From Orbaceae bacterium lpD04 (lineage in GTDB: Bacteria > Pseudomonadota > Gammaproteobacteria > Enterobacterales > Orbaceae), in NCBI GenBank assembly GCA_036251935.1, contig CP133967.1, positions 2,117,488-2,181,487 on the forward strand: a DNA stretch of 64,000 nucleotides, given 5' to 3'. The first letter of the stretch is position 1, and each line of letters begins with the position of its first letter. The notes under the pieces were generated by a model, which was not told the DNA's origin, made no database searches, and saw nothing but the letters and a program-made list of their open reading frames with translations. Shown here piece by piece: positions 36,901-45,948 of this stretch. The translations under genes were made by a program, and so were the position numbers.

Positions 36901-36947
36901 CTTTCATCGTAAATACAGTTACTTAAGGTTAATACTAACAGGGCAAA

Positions 36948-37433
36948 TTACAGCTCAATACTGCCGATTGGTTGTGATTTTTTAACATCACCCATTTGGT
37001 TTATTGCCACTTTTTTATTATCTAAATTGGTAAATACTACAATAATGTCACAATCTTTATCTTGCGTCGTAATAAAATCAACATCCATTTGCGCCAAACG
37101 AGTATTTTGATCGATTTTTTGCCCTTCTTTCACATCAACAACAAATCCATCACCTTTTAACGCAACCGTATCGATCCCCATATGCACTAATCCTTCAATG
37201 CCTTCCTCTGTCTCAAAGGTAATGGCATGTTTAGTTGGGAAAATACTTAGCACTTTACCTTTTATCGGTGAATACACATCAACTTTGCCAGTCGTTGGAC
37301 TAACGGCAAAGCCATCACCCATAATTTTATCTGCAAAAACGGTATCATTAACCTTTTCAATTGATTTAAAGGTGCCATTACATACGGCAAATAACTCGAC
37401 TGATTTTTTCTTCTTTTTAAACAGACCAAACAT
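36948..37433 (-). CDS. crr: PTS glucose-type EIIA component (EIIA-Glc/Crr-like)
   Basis: A stand-alone EIIA-Glc, 161 residues from the ATG at 37433 (GGAG 8-11 bp upstream; the earlier codon at 37460 lies before the ribosome binding site). The phosphorylated histidine is in GLVHMGIDTVALKGDGF (~83), and the second conserved histidine in FPTKHAITFETEEG (~68). The N-terminus is a short, very basic tail (FGLFKKKKKS), which may bind the membrane. It is more diverged from E. coli Crr than the other housekeeping proteins here, and ptsH/ptsI are not adjacent, so it could be a paralogue rather than the only Crr. Confidence 0.8.
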   Translation of the reverse strand: MFGLFKKKKKSVELFAVCNGTFKSIEKVNDTVFADKIMGDGFAVSPTTGKVDVYSPIKGKVLSIFPTKHAITFETEEGIEGLVHMGIDTVALKGDGFVVDVKEGQKIDQNTRLAQMDVDFITTQDKDCDIIVVFTNLDNKKVAINQMGDVKKSQPIGSIEL

Positions 37434-37477
37434 TATCGCTCTCCAATTTAATAAAAACATTAACCTATCATACTATT

Positions 37478-37507
37478 AAAAAAACCGACATCAAAGTCGG
37501 TTTTTTA
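37478..37507 (-). terminator. Terminator after nadR-pnuC
   Basis: Stem AAAAACCGAC / GTCGGTTTTT with a 6-nt loop and A/T flanks on both sides, between the pnuC stop and crr. It ends nadR-pnuC transcription. Confidence 0.88.
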
Positions 37508-37550
37508 ATTCTGTGATTTATTGCATAAATAATAAAAGCGTTTATACGAT

Positions 37551-38237
37551 TTATGATGTTGGTTTTAACTCAGAGCGTTTCCACTCACACACGCCATAAA
37601 TCGCATTAAATAAATAGATTAAGTATTGCGTAGCAATAATCGGGTTATCGGTATAAATATTTAGGCCAACAACCAGTACATTTAAAATAATCCATAAATA
37701 CCAATTAAATGAAAAACGCATCATCAATAGTAACTGAGCAACGATGCCGAGGCCAAAAATAAAACAGTTAGTGACAAGTTGATAAACTGAATTCTCAACA
37801 TCAAATATGCCCGTTAAATAAATATTAAAAAACACCGCGGCAATTAAAAATATTAAGGTTATTAAAAAGTAGCGTTCATTTAACGATCGCACTTTAACGG
37901 TTTGGTCACTCGTTTTATTTTTATGCCAAGTAACCAGGCCATAAATATGGGCACCAAAATAATAAAATGACGGTAAACTCGCGCCGATGTTGCCGCCTAG
38001 AATATTTGCGCTAGACTCACCAAAGGCGGCAAACATCCCTAAAACATTACCGCTATTACGCCTTTTGGCTAATAAAATAACGCATAACAGCCCACATATC
38101 GCGCCAAAAAAGGAGATAGCGTAACGAAGATTAAATGACGTAAAAGGATCGGTATAAAAAAAGGCTAGGATCACAAGTAATACACAAACATAGGGATAAA
38201 ATCGATTACGGCCAATAGTTAAAATAAAATTAATCAT
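37551..38237 (-). CDS. pnuC: Nicotinamide riboside transporter PnuC
   Basis: A 228-residue membrane protein with about seven hydrophobic spans, matching PnuC. The segment ANILGGNIGASLPSFYYFGAHIYG followed by VTWHKNK contains the typical substrate-channel and post-TM motifs, and the C-terminal YLIYLFNAIYGVCEWKRSE is also characteristic. It admits nicotinamide riboside, which the kinase domain of NadR traps by phosphorylation. It starts 11 bp after nadR, so the two are one operon. Confidence 0.92.
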   Translation of the reverse strand: MINFILTIGRNRFYPYVCVLLVILAFFYTDPFTSFNLRYAISFFGAICGLLCVILLAKRRNSGNVLGMFAAFGESSANILGGNIGASLPSFYYFGAHIYGLVTWHKNKTSDQTVKVRSLNERYFLITLIFLIAAVFFNIYLTGIFDVENSVYQLVTNCFIFGLGIVAQLLLMMRFSFNWYLWIILNVLVVGLNIYTDNPIIATQYLIYLFNAIYGVCEWKRSELKPTS

Positions 38238-38248
38238 GGTATACCTCT

Positions 38249-39484
38249 TTATGCATTGCTATGATTGATAAGTTTAGATACCAAATCAATACATTGTAAA
38301 TAACGCTCGTCATAATCGGCAGACTCAATAGTGACGAATTTAATATTATTTTTAGTTAACATCGTTTTAATTGACTGCTGAAAATCTTTGCGCTGATTTG
38401 GATTCCCCAATTTGCGCATTCCATCAGCGACCCATGGTGTATTGTTTTCTAATAAAATAACGAGATCAAATCGATAATTATTAATCATTGCCTGCACAAA
38501 AGGGTGTTCTTTACCTTCGTATTTTTTACAAAATGCCTGCGTAGTGACAAAATCAGTATCAATAAACGCGACTTTATTGGCATATTTAATGGCAAAATCA
38601 ATATATTGAGCCTGACCTAACGCAATTTTATCGTAATCGGAAAATTGCAATGCCCTCTCATCACCGCCCAAGTTAGAAAAAACATATTCACGGCCAAATT
38701 CCCACGCACTCGTTGAATTAAATACATTGGCAAGTTTATTGGTTAAAGTTGATTTACCGCTTGATTCACCGCCTAAAATCGCAACGGTTCTAACAAAAAA
38801 AGGCCTGACTTCAGTTGGAATATATTGCCAATTTTTAAGTGGTGCTTGGCGAATTTGCGTAGAGCTTACTTTCATAAAACTACGATCAGGATCGATAAGC
38901 ACGGTATTTAAATCGAACAATTTATCATACATTTTTGCATCTTGCGGCTCGCTTGAGTAGATACAATCGGGTTCAATACCTTTATCGTTAAACAGCGACT
39001 TAACCCGCGAACTCCATTCATCCCATCCATTTGGATAAGCAGGAATACCATCTTCTTCTAAGATTTCAATATGGATATTTTTTTGATACTTAAATGTTTG
39101 CAAAAGCCAACGCATTCTGTCGTTAATGGTCGGTTGCCGAGACATCGCACTATCATTAAATAGCGCTTCATCACGCTTAGTATCTGAACAAAGAATAATA
39201 TAAAGCTCATCAAGTTGGCTTATCGCGCGCTGAATTAAATAGATATGACCCGTATGTAACGGATAGAATTTACCAAAAATAACACCGGTTCTTTTATGTT
39301 TAAGAGGATAGTCTAGATTTAAATATTGATGTAACGCTTCTAACTTTTGTGCGCTGGGCATTTTGACTTTATCATTAATCAATTGGCTTAAATAGCCTTT
39401 GGTCATGCCAGTTGCATCGGCAACCACTTGTAGTGATATATTTTTGCGTTTAATTGCTGATTTTAAATAACTGAAACTCGACAT
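38249..39484 (-). CDS. nadR: Trifunctional NAD biosynthesis/regulator protein NadR
   Basis: A 411-residue protein with three parts. Residues ~8-60 are a helix-turn-helix (ISLQVVADATGMTKGYLSQ). Residues ~62-225 are an NMN adenylyltransferase domain (TGVIFGKFYPLHTGHIYLI with the HxGH motif; SSTQIRQAPLKNW). Residues ~230-411 are a nicotinamide riboside kinase with Walker A VAILGGESSGKSTLTNKL. It makes NAD from nicotinamide riboside and represses NAD genes when NAD is high. The intact HTH and the palindrome just upstream suggest it controls its own operon. Ribosome binding site AAAGGTG. Confidence 0.94.
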   Translation of the reverse strand: MSSFSYLKSAIKRKNISLQVVADATGMTKGYLSQLINDKVKMPSAQKLEALHQYLNLDYPLKHKRTGVIFGKFYPLHTGHIYLIQRAISQLDELYIILCSDTKRDEALFNDSAMSRQPTINDRMRWLLQTFKYQKNIHIEILEEDGIPAYPNGWDEWSSRVKSLFNDKGIEPDCIYSSEPQDAKMYDKLFDLNTVLIDPDRSFMKVSSTQIRQAPLKNWQYIPTEVRPFFVRTVAILGGESSGKSTLTNKLANVFNSTSAWEFGREYVFSNLGGDERALQFSDYDKIALGQAQYIDFAIKYANKVAFIDTDFVTTQAFCKKYEGKEHPFVQAMINNYRFDLVILLENNTPWVADGMRKLGNPNQRKDFQQSIKTMLTKNNIKFVTIESADYDERYLQCIDLVSKLINHSNA

Positions 39485-39496
39485 AAGTCACCTTTT

Positions 39497-39514
39497 TGTT
39501 TTATATATTAAACA
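39497..39514. promoter_or_regulatory. Candidate NadR operator
   Basis: TGTTTTATATATTAAACA, an 18-bp inverted repeat (one mismatch) that fits the enterobacterial NadR box (TGTTTA-N6-TAAACA). It lies 13 bp upstream of the nadR ATG, suggesting autoregulation of nadR-pnuC. Confidence 0.6.
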
Positions 39515-39648
39515 CAATATAAATTAAAAAATACAATTGTTCAATATGCAAAACAAAATTATCTTATAAAATCTTATTTAATAACCATGAGTTTTTACAT
39601 AAAATTGAGAGAAAATATAGGATTTCAAATAGCTAAATAGCAAAAAAT

Positions 39649-40659
39649 TTATGAGCGAAAACCAAATACAACAAAAACTCTCTTTGGAATTTGCTCATAT
39701 TTACCAAGATGGTGCATATCTGAAATATATTTATGATAATAAAATTTCGCACGCTCGTTGTTTTTCATTTTATAAAATATATCAGCCAAATTTAAAGTCG
39801 CCATTTCTTGAAGAAAATATTGATTATTGACTGCAGATAAAATTTGAATTGCTTCAGCATCTGCTCCGGCTTTCGTATAATAGTCACCAAGGCTATTTAG
39901 TGCGATTAAATCTTTTGATTGTATTGCAACTAAGTTAATTACTATCTGTTTAGCAATAGTCCTGATTTGTGGATAATCATTCGCTTTATACAATTGTTCA
40001 ACTTGACTTAGTACGGTTGATAAATCATCATATTTTATTCTTATATCAGATGATTTATCTGAGTTTAAATCAACTAGCTTATAATGATATTTATCGATAG
40101 ATTTCCCTTCATCATTTAAATCATCAAAATCGTTAAATCGTAGCAAACCACTATACATAAAATCCCATTCAAATAGACATTCAAACCCATCTCCAGAATA
40201 AACTTGCTCACCCGTTTCGGTTGAAATAACATAGCATTTATAGGTATCGGAGTGTCCTATTGAATAATCACTTTCTTCATCACTCTCTATTGGAATAAAT
40301 GTACCTATATAGTCTTGAATAAAAATTTTAATAAACTTCCTATCGGGAGACATATCACCTAAGTCAGGCTCAAAAGAAATATCGATCCCTTTGTATTCAT
40401 GCTCATTATAAAACTCTTGATCAGAACGTTCCCAATCAAATATCTCTTTGCGACTATCACCTGAAATAAAATAAAGTCGATAAGCGACATCATGATTCAA
40501 AGCTTTACTCAATTTTTTATAAAATTCAAAGGAATTACCATTAATATCATAAGTTTCGATTAATGTCTGTGGCACAGATTTAGGAGTAGCATCCATTTTA
40601 GACCAAGCAAAAGCAGAAAAACATAACAGTAAAGATGATATTAATTTCAAGTGTTTCAT
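39649..40659 (-). CDS. Hypothetical secreted protein with TPR-like C-terminus
   Basis: A 336-residue protein with a clear signal peptide (MKHLKLISSLLLCFSAFA, cleavage likely after AFA), so periplasmic or exported. The middle is rich in Asp/Glu/Tyr (DRKFIKIFIQDYIGTFIP, ~108-125). The last ~110 residues are helical with tetratricopeptide-like spacing (LIALNSLGDYYTKAGADAEA, then MATLNLADIFYKMKNNERAK). I do not recognise the family. It is the leftmost gene of the accessory stretch and is separated from the endonuclease V gene by 42-bp repeat copy 1. Confidence 0.75.
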   Translation of the reverse strand: MKHLKLISSLLLCFSAFAWSKMDATPKSVPQTLIETYDINGNSFEFYKKLSKALNHDVAYRLYFISGDSRKEIFDWERSDQEFYNEHEYKGIDISFEPDLGDMSPDRKFIKIFIQDYIGTFIPIESDEESDYSIGHSDTYKCYVISTETGEQVYSGDGFECLFEWDFMYSGLLRFNDFDDLNDEGKSIDKYHYKLVDLNSDKSSDIRIKYDDLSTVLSQVEQLYKANDYPQIRTIAKQIVINLVAIQSKDLIALNSLGDYYTKAGADAEAIQILSAVNNQYFLQEMATLNLADIFYKMKNNERAKFYYHKYISDMHHLGKYEQIPKRVFVVFGFRS

Positions 40660-40709
40660 ATATTACATCACAGTTAATTATTAATATTAATTAAATAGAT
40701 AAAAAGTTA

Positions 40710-40751
40710 TTTGTTAACTTTCGCCCTGTTAAGTATCCTTTTCAATCAAAA
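40710..40751. repeat. 42-bp intergenic repeat, copy 1
   Basis: Begins TTTGTTAACTTTCGCCCTG and ends TTTTCAATCAAAA. Copies 2 (41328-41369) and 3 (44981-45022) have the same orientation and differ at only one to three positions. This copy directly abuts the nfi stop codon. The core GTTAAC...GTTAA can pair as a short stem. Confidence 0.85.
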
Positions 40752-41270
40752 CTAAGAGCGACATTCATTTTTAAAAAGTTTAGTTTGCTGATCTAAAAAA
40801 CTAAGCAACGTTGGCATTCTATGCTTGCCAGCCATCGCACGAACATTGCTTGCTGCGAGCTCGGCATCAATGCCTACCGATGTGATATAAAGTGGATGTT
40901 TACTGTTGCCCCTAAATACCTCTTTAACCTGATTGTTATTAGTAAAAAAAGGGTTCTTGGCAACACCAATAATAGGTATTGATTGATTTAATGCTTGGTA
41001 AAGATGACCACCTAAACCGATTTTGCCATCATCTAAATAAACATGACCATCAACAACAATTATATCAACTTTTGATAAATCTATCTTTTCGAGCAGCGGC
41101 ATAATACAGGGAAGTTCGCGCAAATAGAATTCACCTGATTGATAAGGCGTAACATTATCACGATAATCAGCAATAATGCCGAAAGGCGTTTCATCTTGCC
41201 AGCCGTTAAACAATATTCCGACACTTTTTGCCTTATCATCAATATAATAAACATCGATTGCTAATATCAT
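40752..41270 (-). CDS. nfi: Endonuclease V family protein, short form
   Basis: A 172-residue protein of the endonuclease V (deoxyinosine 3'-endonuclease) fold, about 50 residues shorter than E. coli Nfi. Catalytic features can be matched: Asp in LAIDVYY (~6), the Glu in FYLRELP (~52), Asp in VVDGHVYLDDGK (~74), Lys in PIIGVAKNPFF and a late His in AGKHRMP (~150). E. coli has VDGHGISHPRRLG where this has VDGHVYLDDGKIGLG, so the substrate loop is altered. Deaminated-DNA or RNA cleavage is inferred. It stands alone between repeat copies 1 and 2. Confidence 0.78.
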   Translation of the reverse strand: MILAIDVYYIDDKAKSVGILFNGWQDETPFGIIADYRDNVTPYQSGEFYLRELPCIMPLLEKIDLSKVDIIVVDGHVYLDDGKIGLGGHLYQALNQSIPIIGVAKNPFFTNNNQVKEVFRGNSKHPLYITSVGIDAELAASNVRAMAGKHRMPTLLSFLDQQTKLFKNECRS

Positions 41271-41327
41271 GGTATTCCTTATGTTTCAAATAGCAGATGA
41301 GAAAACTACTTAATCATATCATAATAT

Positions 41328-41369
41328 TTTGTTAACTTTCGCCCTGTTAAGCATCCTTTTCAATCAAAA
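41328..41369. repeat. 42-bp intergenic repeat, copy 2
   Basis: Nearly identical to copy 1 (GTTAAGC instead of GTTAAGT). It lies upstream of nfi and downstream of the autotransporter stop. Confidence 0.85.
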
Positions 41370-41533
41370 AATCGCGCAATCGGCAATTTTAAATAATAAA
41401 CCCAAGTGCGATACCAATGAAGTATAAAACACTTAGGCTAAAGTAAAACTAAGATTAGCTCAGTGATCGGGTTTAATATGCAGCTAAAATCCAAAATATT
41501 TCACCATTCATACGTAGAAGCGCCTACCAATAA

Positions 41534-44398
41534 TTACCAAAAGTATTTAAGGCCGAGTGTGCCGCTAAATTCTTTTGTTTTACCATCAGAGTTGGTTAAA
41601 GAATGGTAATAACGGGTATCAAAATAGATATAAGAGGTATTTGTTAAAGGTAATTGAATACCAATACCTAATTCAGCCGCCGTTTTAGCGTTTTTCTCAC
41701 TTACTTTGCTGGTGCCAAAATCAATATTTTTTTGATTTAAAAAATCATGGATAATATTGCCCGTAAAATAAAGAGATTGTGTTTTTAATTTTTCAGTGCC
41801 TTGGTTATAAGCAAACCTAGCCCCAATTCGCCCTCTTAATCCCTGCTGATTATTTTGATCGACCTTGATATTATCAGTTGTGCGATAACTGTTATAGTTT
41901 AGATATTGATAGATTAATTGCGCTTGAGGCTCGATAAACCAATCACCTTGACTTAAGCCATGATGAGTTATTGCAAAAGGCCTTCCAGCTTCAGCAGAGA
42001 ATATCACACCGTAAGCATGATTTTTGTCATTTGAGGCAGTGTTTGTTGTATATTTATTTTGAATATAATTTAGCATACCCACAAAATCCAAATAGCTGCC
42101 ATTACTATCATAATAAGCATGTGATAGCGCTAAACTGTAGATATCTGATTGCCCATGTGCGGTTTTGATATTATTTTGGCCATAGCTGCCACTTGTTGTA
42201 TCAAAATAAATATTTTTTGAGTTATAAAATGCTAAATTATCTTTTGCATAAGTCACCATGATGCTGGAGTGACTTCGAATATTATTGTCCTTGTTATCAT
42301 TAATATTAAAGTCGTAACCAAATTGCATTCCCCACAGTTTAGATCGGTAATCAAATCGAGTTTTTCCCTCAGTTTTATTATAATTACCGATAATGCGCCC
42401 CCACACTAAGCCGTCAATATGTTCGATTTGACAAGCCCCGCAATCATCCCAAGCAATTGTTTGTCGCTCACTTAATCGCTCATGTAATGTTGCAAGTATT
42501 GAGTAACCAGCATTTAAGTTAGCTTTGGGCATTAAAATAGCTTCAGGGACTTTAGGATTGATGGGATTAACCGGGTTTATTGGCGGTGATTGTGAACCAA
42601 AGAGTTTCCATGCATAATTATTATTATCGGTTTGCACCAAGATCGCTTGCTCTTGACCTGTTGTGTTAGCAAAGCCATAAAAACTATTCGCGCCTAAAGC
42701 GTGGTTATCAACCGTTATAACGATTGGTGAATATTTATCGCTTGAATTTACACTATCAGAAGCAATATCACCAATAATGCCATTTTTAGTTTTTACTTCG
42801 GTATAACCCAAAGCGGTGCCTTTAATATAGACCGAATCAGTATAACTATTGATTGAGCGAGTATTACCGGTATTTGAGCCTTCATTCCAAACGGTGTTGA
42901 CAACGATTGTGCCATTGCCCTGCGGAAACTGATTATTGATAGTTGGTTGCAGAGTTCCTCCTGCATAATCACCATCAACAGTTAAACGGCTTGGCTGATT
43001 AGATGTTCCTGATAAATTAATTATTCCAGATGGATTCATTAACTGCCCAATTAATGTAAAATTATTATCACTCACCTCTAGCCTTGCTGAGTTAGTAAGG
43101 CTTAATTGGGTAAGTTCGGAATTATTTGTCATTTTCCAATAACTTTTTTCACCACTAATTGCTAAGTTTATATTTCCTTTTTCAAGAGAATTGAGATTGG
43201 TACCAAGCTTGGTATAACCAATAAACTGACTCCCATCACTCGCGTTTTCTGTCATTCTTAAATCAATTAAGCCAGACTCTGCAAACAAGTTGCCTTGTAT
43301 ACGATAAACGCCCGTAGTATCGCTGGTTATTTTGGCATTGTCATTTAATACCGAGCCGATACCATCATATAATTTATCTTCAGCGCCCCAGTAATAGTTA
43401 GTCACACTTGACGAAATCTTGGTATTATCACCCATTGTGTGCATTGCATAACCGTCATCAGCTTTAATAATAGAGAGATCTCCTGCAATATTTACTATGC
43501 CGCCTAATTCACTATTATTATTATCAGCAGTCATTTTTTTTTCGGCAAAAATCGCGTCAGCGCCAGTGCCGGAAGCCGTAATATCCGCGCCATATAGCTG
43601 TATAACGCCGCCTTTATTGGCATATATTGCATGGGATTTTTGACCCGTTGTTGAGATAACCGCGCCCGAGTTAATAATAGCAACCGCATTGGTTCCTTTT
43701 GCGTAGCCATTAAATAAATTATTATGAGTTAGCGTATCCCTATTTCCAGCAAACACGCCATAACCGATACTATCGTTGGAATTAATGCTATCACCATTAC
43801 CGGTAATAATTGAATTATTACCAATATATGCCAAATTATATTTATCTTCGCTCGAGGTTAGATTAACTCTAACGCCAGTTCCACTTCCTCTTACAATTAA
43901 TTGACTATCATCGCCAATAATCACTCGGCCATAGCCTGTTCCACCATTTGGCGACTGCGCAACATTAATGATACTCGCATTTAAACCTTCGCTCTCAAGT
44001 AGCGCGCCATTACCAATAATAATTGAATGGCCACCAAACGCAGAATTAGCGCTATTGGTTTTAACCACATCGGAGTAATTGCCTTTTGTTGTTACCCATA
44101 AGCCATCACCAAAGATCATGTCACCGTGTGGATTTGCAACCCAAGCAAAATAAATACCATTGGTATTATTTGTTTCGCCGCCCCAACTATTATCGTCTTT
44201 AATGCGAGGTAAATAAGTGGTTATTTTAACGCAGTCACCATAATTATCACCAACACCAACGGCGCCACCATTACTCCAAACCGAGATCCCATCGTAAGAA
44301 TGTCTTATTTGACTGTAATTTTCATCAGAGCATACTGCAAAGGCATTATGGGAGGTAAGGATTGCTGAAATAGCTAAAAAAAGAGTTCTCTTATACAT
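41534..44398 (-). CDS. Autotransporter (type V secretion), beta-helix passenger
   Basis: A 954-residue type Va autotransporter. The signal peptide is MYKRTLFLAISAILTSHNAFA. The passenger (~22-600) consists of short repeating strands with many Asn/Gly/Ser and 'xxIxGxG' turns (GNGALLESEG, IGNNSIITGNGDSI), as in pertactin-like beta helices. A proline linker (PPINPVNPINPKVP, ~601-615) leads to the translocator barrel (~660-954), which begins GLVWGRIIGNYN and ends in the aromatic LGLKYFW expected for BAM insertion. A CGAC pair sits just before the barrel. Function is probably adhesion or surface interaction; no protease motif (GDSGS) was seen. Flanked on both sides by 42-bp repeats. Confidence 0.9.
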   Translation of the reverse strand: MYKRTLFLAISAILTSHNAFAVCSDENYSQIRHSYDGISVWSNGGAVGVGDNYGDCVKITTYLPRIKDDNSWGGETNNTNGIYFAWVANPHGDMIFGDGLWVTTKGNYSDVVKTNSANSAFGGHSIIIGNGALLESEGLNASIINVAQSPNGGTGYGRVIIGDDSQLIVRGSGTGVRVNLTSSEDKYNLAYIGNNSIITGNGDSINSNDSIGYGVFAGNRDTLTHNNLFNGYAKGTNAVAIINSGAVISTTGQKSHAIYANKGGVIQLYGADITASGTGADAIFAEKKMTADNNNSELGGIVNIAGDLSIIKADDGYAMHTMGDNTKISSSVTNYYWGAEDKLYDGIGSVLNDNAKITSDTTGVYRIQGNLFAESGLIDLRMTENASDGSQFIGYTKLGTNLNSLEKGNINLAISGEKSYWKMTNNSELTQLSLTNSARLEVSDNNFTLIGQLMNPSGIINLSGTSNQPSRLTVDGDYAGGTLQPTINNQFPQGNGTIVVNTVWNEGSNTGNTRSINSYTDSVYIKGTALGYTEVKTKNGIIGDIASDSVNSSDKYSPIVITVDNHALGANSFYGFANTTGQEQAILVQTDNNNYAWKLFGSQSPPINPVNPINPKVPEAILMPKANLNAGYSILATLHERLSERQTIAWDDCGACQIEHIDGLVWGRIIGNYNKTEGKTRFDYRSKLWGMQFGYDFNINDNKDNNIRSHSSIMVTYAKDNLAFYNSKNIYFDTTSGSYGQNNIKTAHGQSDIYSLALSHAYYDSNGSYLDFVGMLNYIQNKYTTNTASNDKNHAYGVIFSAEAGRPFAITHHGLSQGDWFIEPQAQLIYQYLNYNSYRTTDNIKVDQNNQQGLRGRIGARFAYNQGTEKLKTQSLYFTGNIIHDFLNQKNIDFGTSKVSEKNAKTAAELGIGIQLPLTNTSYIYFDTRYYHSLTNSDGKTKEFSGTLGLKYFW

Positions 44399-45100
44399 TA
44401 TTTGTCCATTTTATTTATTATGTTACTGTTACTTTTTTAAGTAATCGCTATTTTAAAAATGTTCGATACGCTTGGATTTTCCGGATAACCGCATCATAAT
44501 GTTTGATAAACAATACCGATAATCGTTTATCGCATTTTACTTAGCCGTAATTGACAAGAATATATAAGTGATGTGGATCCATATTATTGTAATTATTTCC
44601 GAGCCAAAACATACGCAGTATAGCATAATAAAATTCCCTTAATAAAGAGATAGCTTGAATGGTAATTGCTATTAGTTTTGTAAAAAATCGTATAATTATC
44701 AATTAAATAAAATAGAGCATCTAAAAGTAAGCCGAGTATTTAAGTTTGAATTTAAAATTAAAAATGAACATGCTATGAGATAAATAACAGTATTATTTGG
44801 CAGTAGCGATAATCGTAATGAAAAGGAGCAGACATCAGTTTTATTGATTAAATAGATACACAGAGTTTAATGTTATTTTTTAAGCACAATGTTAAGAAAT
44901 GAATACGATAAAAATGGATATCGCGCCTTAATGCTAAAGAGACATACTACTTACAATAAGGCTAAGTAAACACGGCACACTTTGTTAACTTTCGCCCTGT
45001 TAAGTAGCCCTTTCAATCAAAATTTATAAGATAAGCACCTGATCGCTATTTACACTAAATCAGATGACTGATTAAGAAAATATTAGCCTTTAACTATCTG
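44399..45100. other. 702-bp non-coding gap upstream of the autotransporter
   Basis: No frame of note on either strand and no recognisable RNA. Besides repeat copy 3 (44981-45022) I see a weak hairpin GATAAAC/GTTTATC with a 13-nt loop (44505-44531). It must contain the autotransporter promoter. Its size in an otherwise compact region suggests decayed sequence. Confidence 0.5.
44981..45022. repeat. 42-bp intergenic repeat, copy 3
   Basis: Third copy, with the variant AAGTAGCCCTTTCAATC. It lies ~80 bp past the stop of the last immunity-like gene. With copy 2 it brackets the autotransporter gene as direct repeats. Confidence 0.85.
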
Positions 45101-45926
45101 CTAAGCACCAACACAATAGCGTCGTTTAATCTCATTAAGCTTATCGAGTGAACCGGCATTAAACGCGTCTAACATCCACTCTGGCCAGCCATAAACGGTT
45201 AAGTCAGCATCGGCCGTTTGCTCAGTATAATCCGCTAGGTGTAATAATACGCTATTGCCTTGGTCATCTTTTACGTCAAAATCAATCATATAATTATTCA
45301 CCCAGCCCCAACGAGGTAGCGCTAATAAGCCCGGCCGGCCAAGGTCGAAAATAATCGGCCTTTCAACATCATAAGTCCCCGGCTTGCATGCCATTAGCAT
45401 AATGGTATTTTTTGAAAACTTTGAATAATTTGTAATCGCAACACCATGTAAATCCGCCCAGTCGTACTCTTTAATATTTGTTTTACGCGGATGTAGCAAA
45501 TACTTAGGGTGCAATCTGGGTTTAAAGCTAAAAAATTCACTTTCATTGATATAAACTTTATTGGTTTTACGATTAAAAACAATCGGACTATCTTTGGGTG
45601 AGAAAAAAGCTCTAAATAGTTCAGGAATAACAAAACAATAATTTGCAATAAAAAGAAAGCTATTCATTGAAAGCATGAGAATAAAATCACCATCAATTTC
45701 CAAAGAATAACGAATATAAAAATATAAAAAAAGAAGTTATTGTCAGAAATGCAATAATTGAGAATGAAATTCCAGAAAATAATCTATTCTCGACAGATAA
45801 GCGCCCAATCATACAAAAAGTATTATTAGCATAAATCAGTTCTTCATCGAGTTCAGAGCGGTAACAAGCCCCTTTATCTAAATCAGCAAACCAGCCAAAT
45901 AACTGGGGTTGGTATTTTGATGACAT
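45101..45926 (-). pseudogene. Fifth tandem immunity-like gene, frameshifted
   Basis: Two frames together make one family member. The first (45926-45693) starts MSSKYQPQLFGWFADLDKG and ends prematurely in the membrane segment (FLYSLFFGN, stop). The second (to 45101) continues in the next frame with EIDGDFILMLSMNS and the conserved NYCFVIPELFRAFFSPKD through to the C-terminus. The break is a one-base shift near T-runs (T7 at ~45731-45737). It may be a pseudogene, a phase-variable gene or a sequencing error. The N-terminus is of the copy 1 type, the C-terminus of the copy 2/3 type. Confidence 0.8.
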
Positions 45927-45948
45927 AACTAAGCAGCCCTATTCATGG
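45927..45948 (-). promoter_or_regulatory. Conserved 22-bp junction with mini-ORF (copy 4 to 5)
   Basis: Between the stop of copy 4 and the ATG of copy 5 lies CC-ATG-AAT-AGG-GCT-GCT-TAG-TT: a five-codon frame (MNRAA) that contains the ribosome binding site AGGG of the next gene. Confidence 0.55.

Larger units (their letters stand above)
36609..36947. other. Leader of the aconitase operon and crr intergenic region
   Basis: About 340 bp with no credible gene; a 70-codon frame on the minus strand lacks a ribosome binding site. It contains a 24-bp interrupted palindrome (36766-36789) with a TTGACA on the minus strand, a TATAAT at 36750-36745, and the crr terminator at 36867-36900. Confidence 0.5.

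Noticed and set aside
41534-44398. Autotransporter as a contact-dependent toxin or serine protease
   Set aside because: No GDSGS protease motif, no FhaB/CdiA signature; proline linker and C-terminal barrel are standard for pertactin-like autotransporters.
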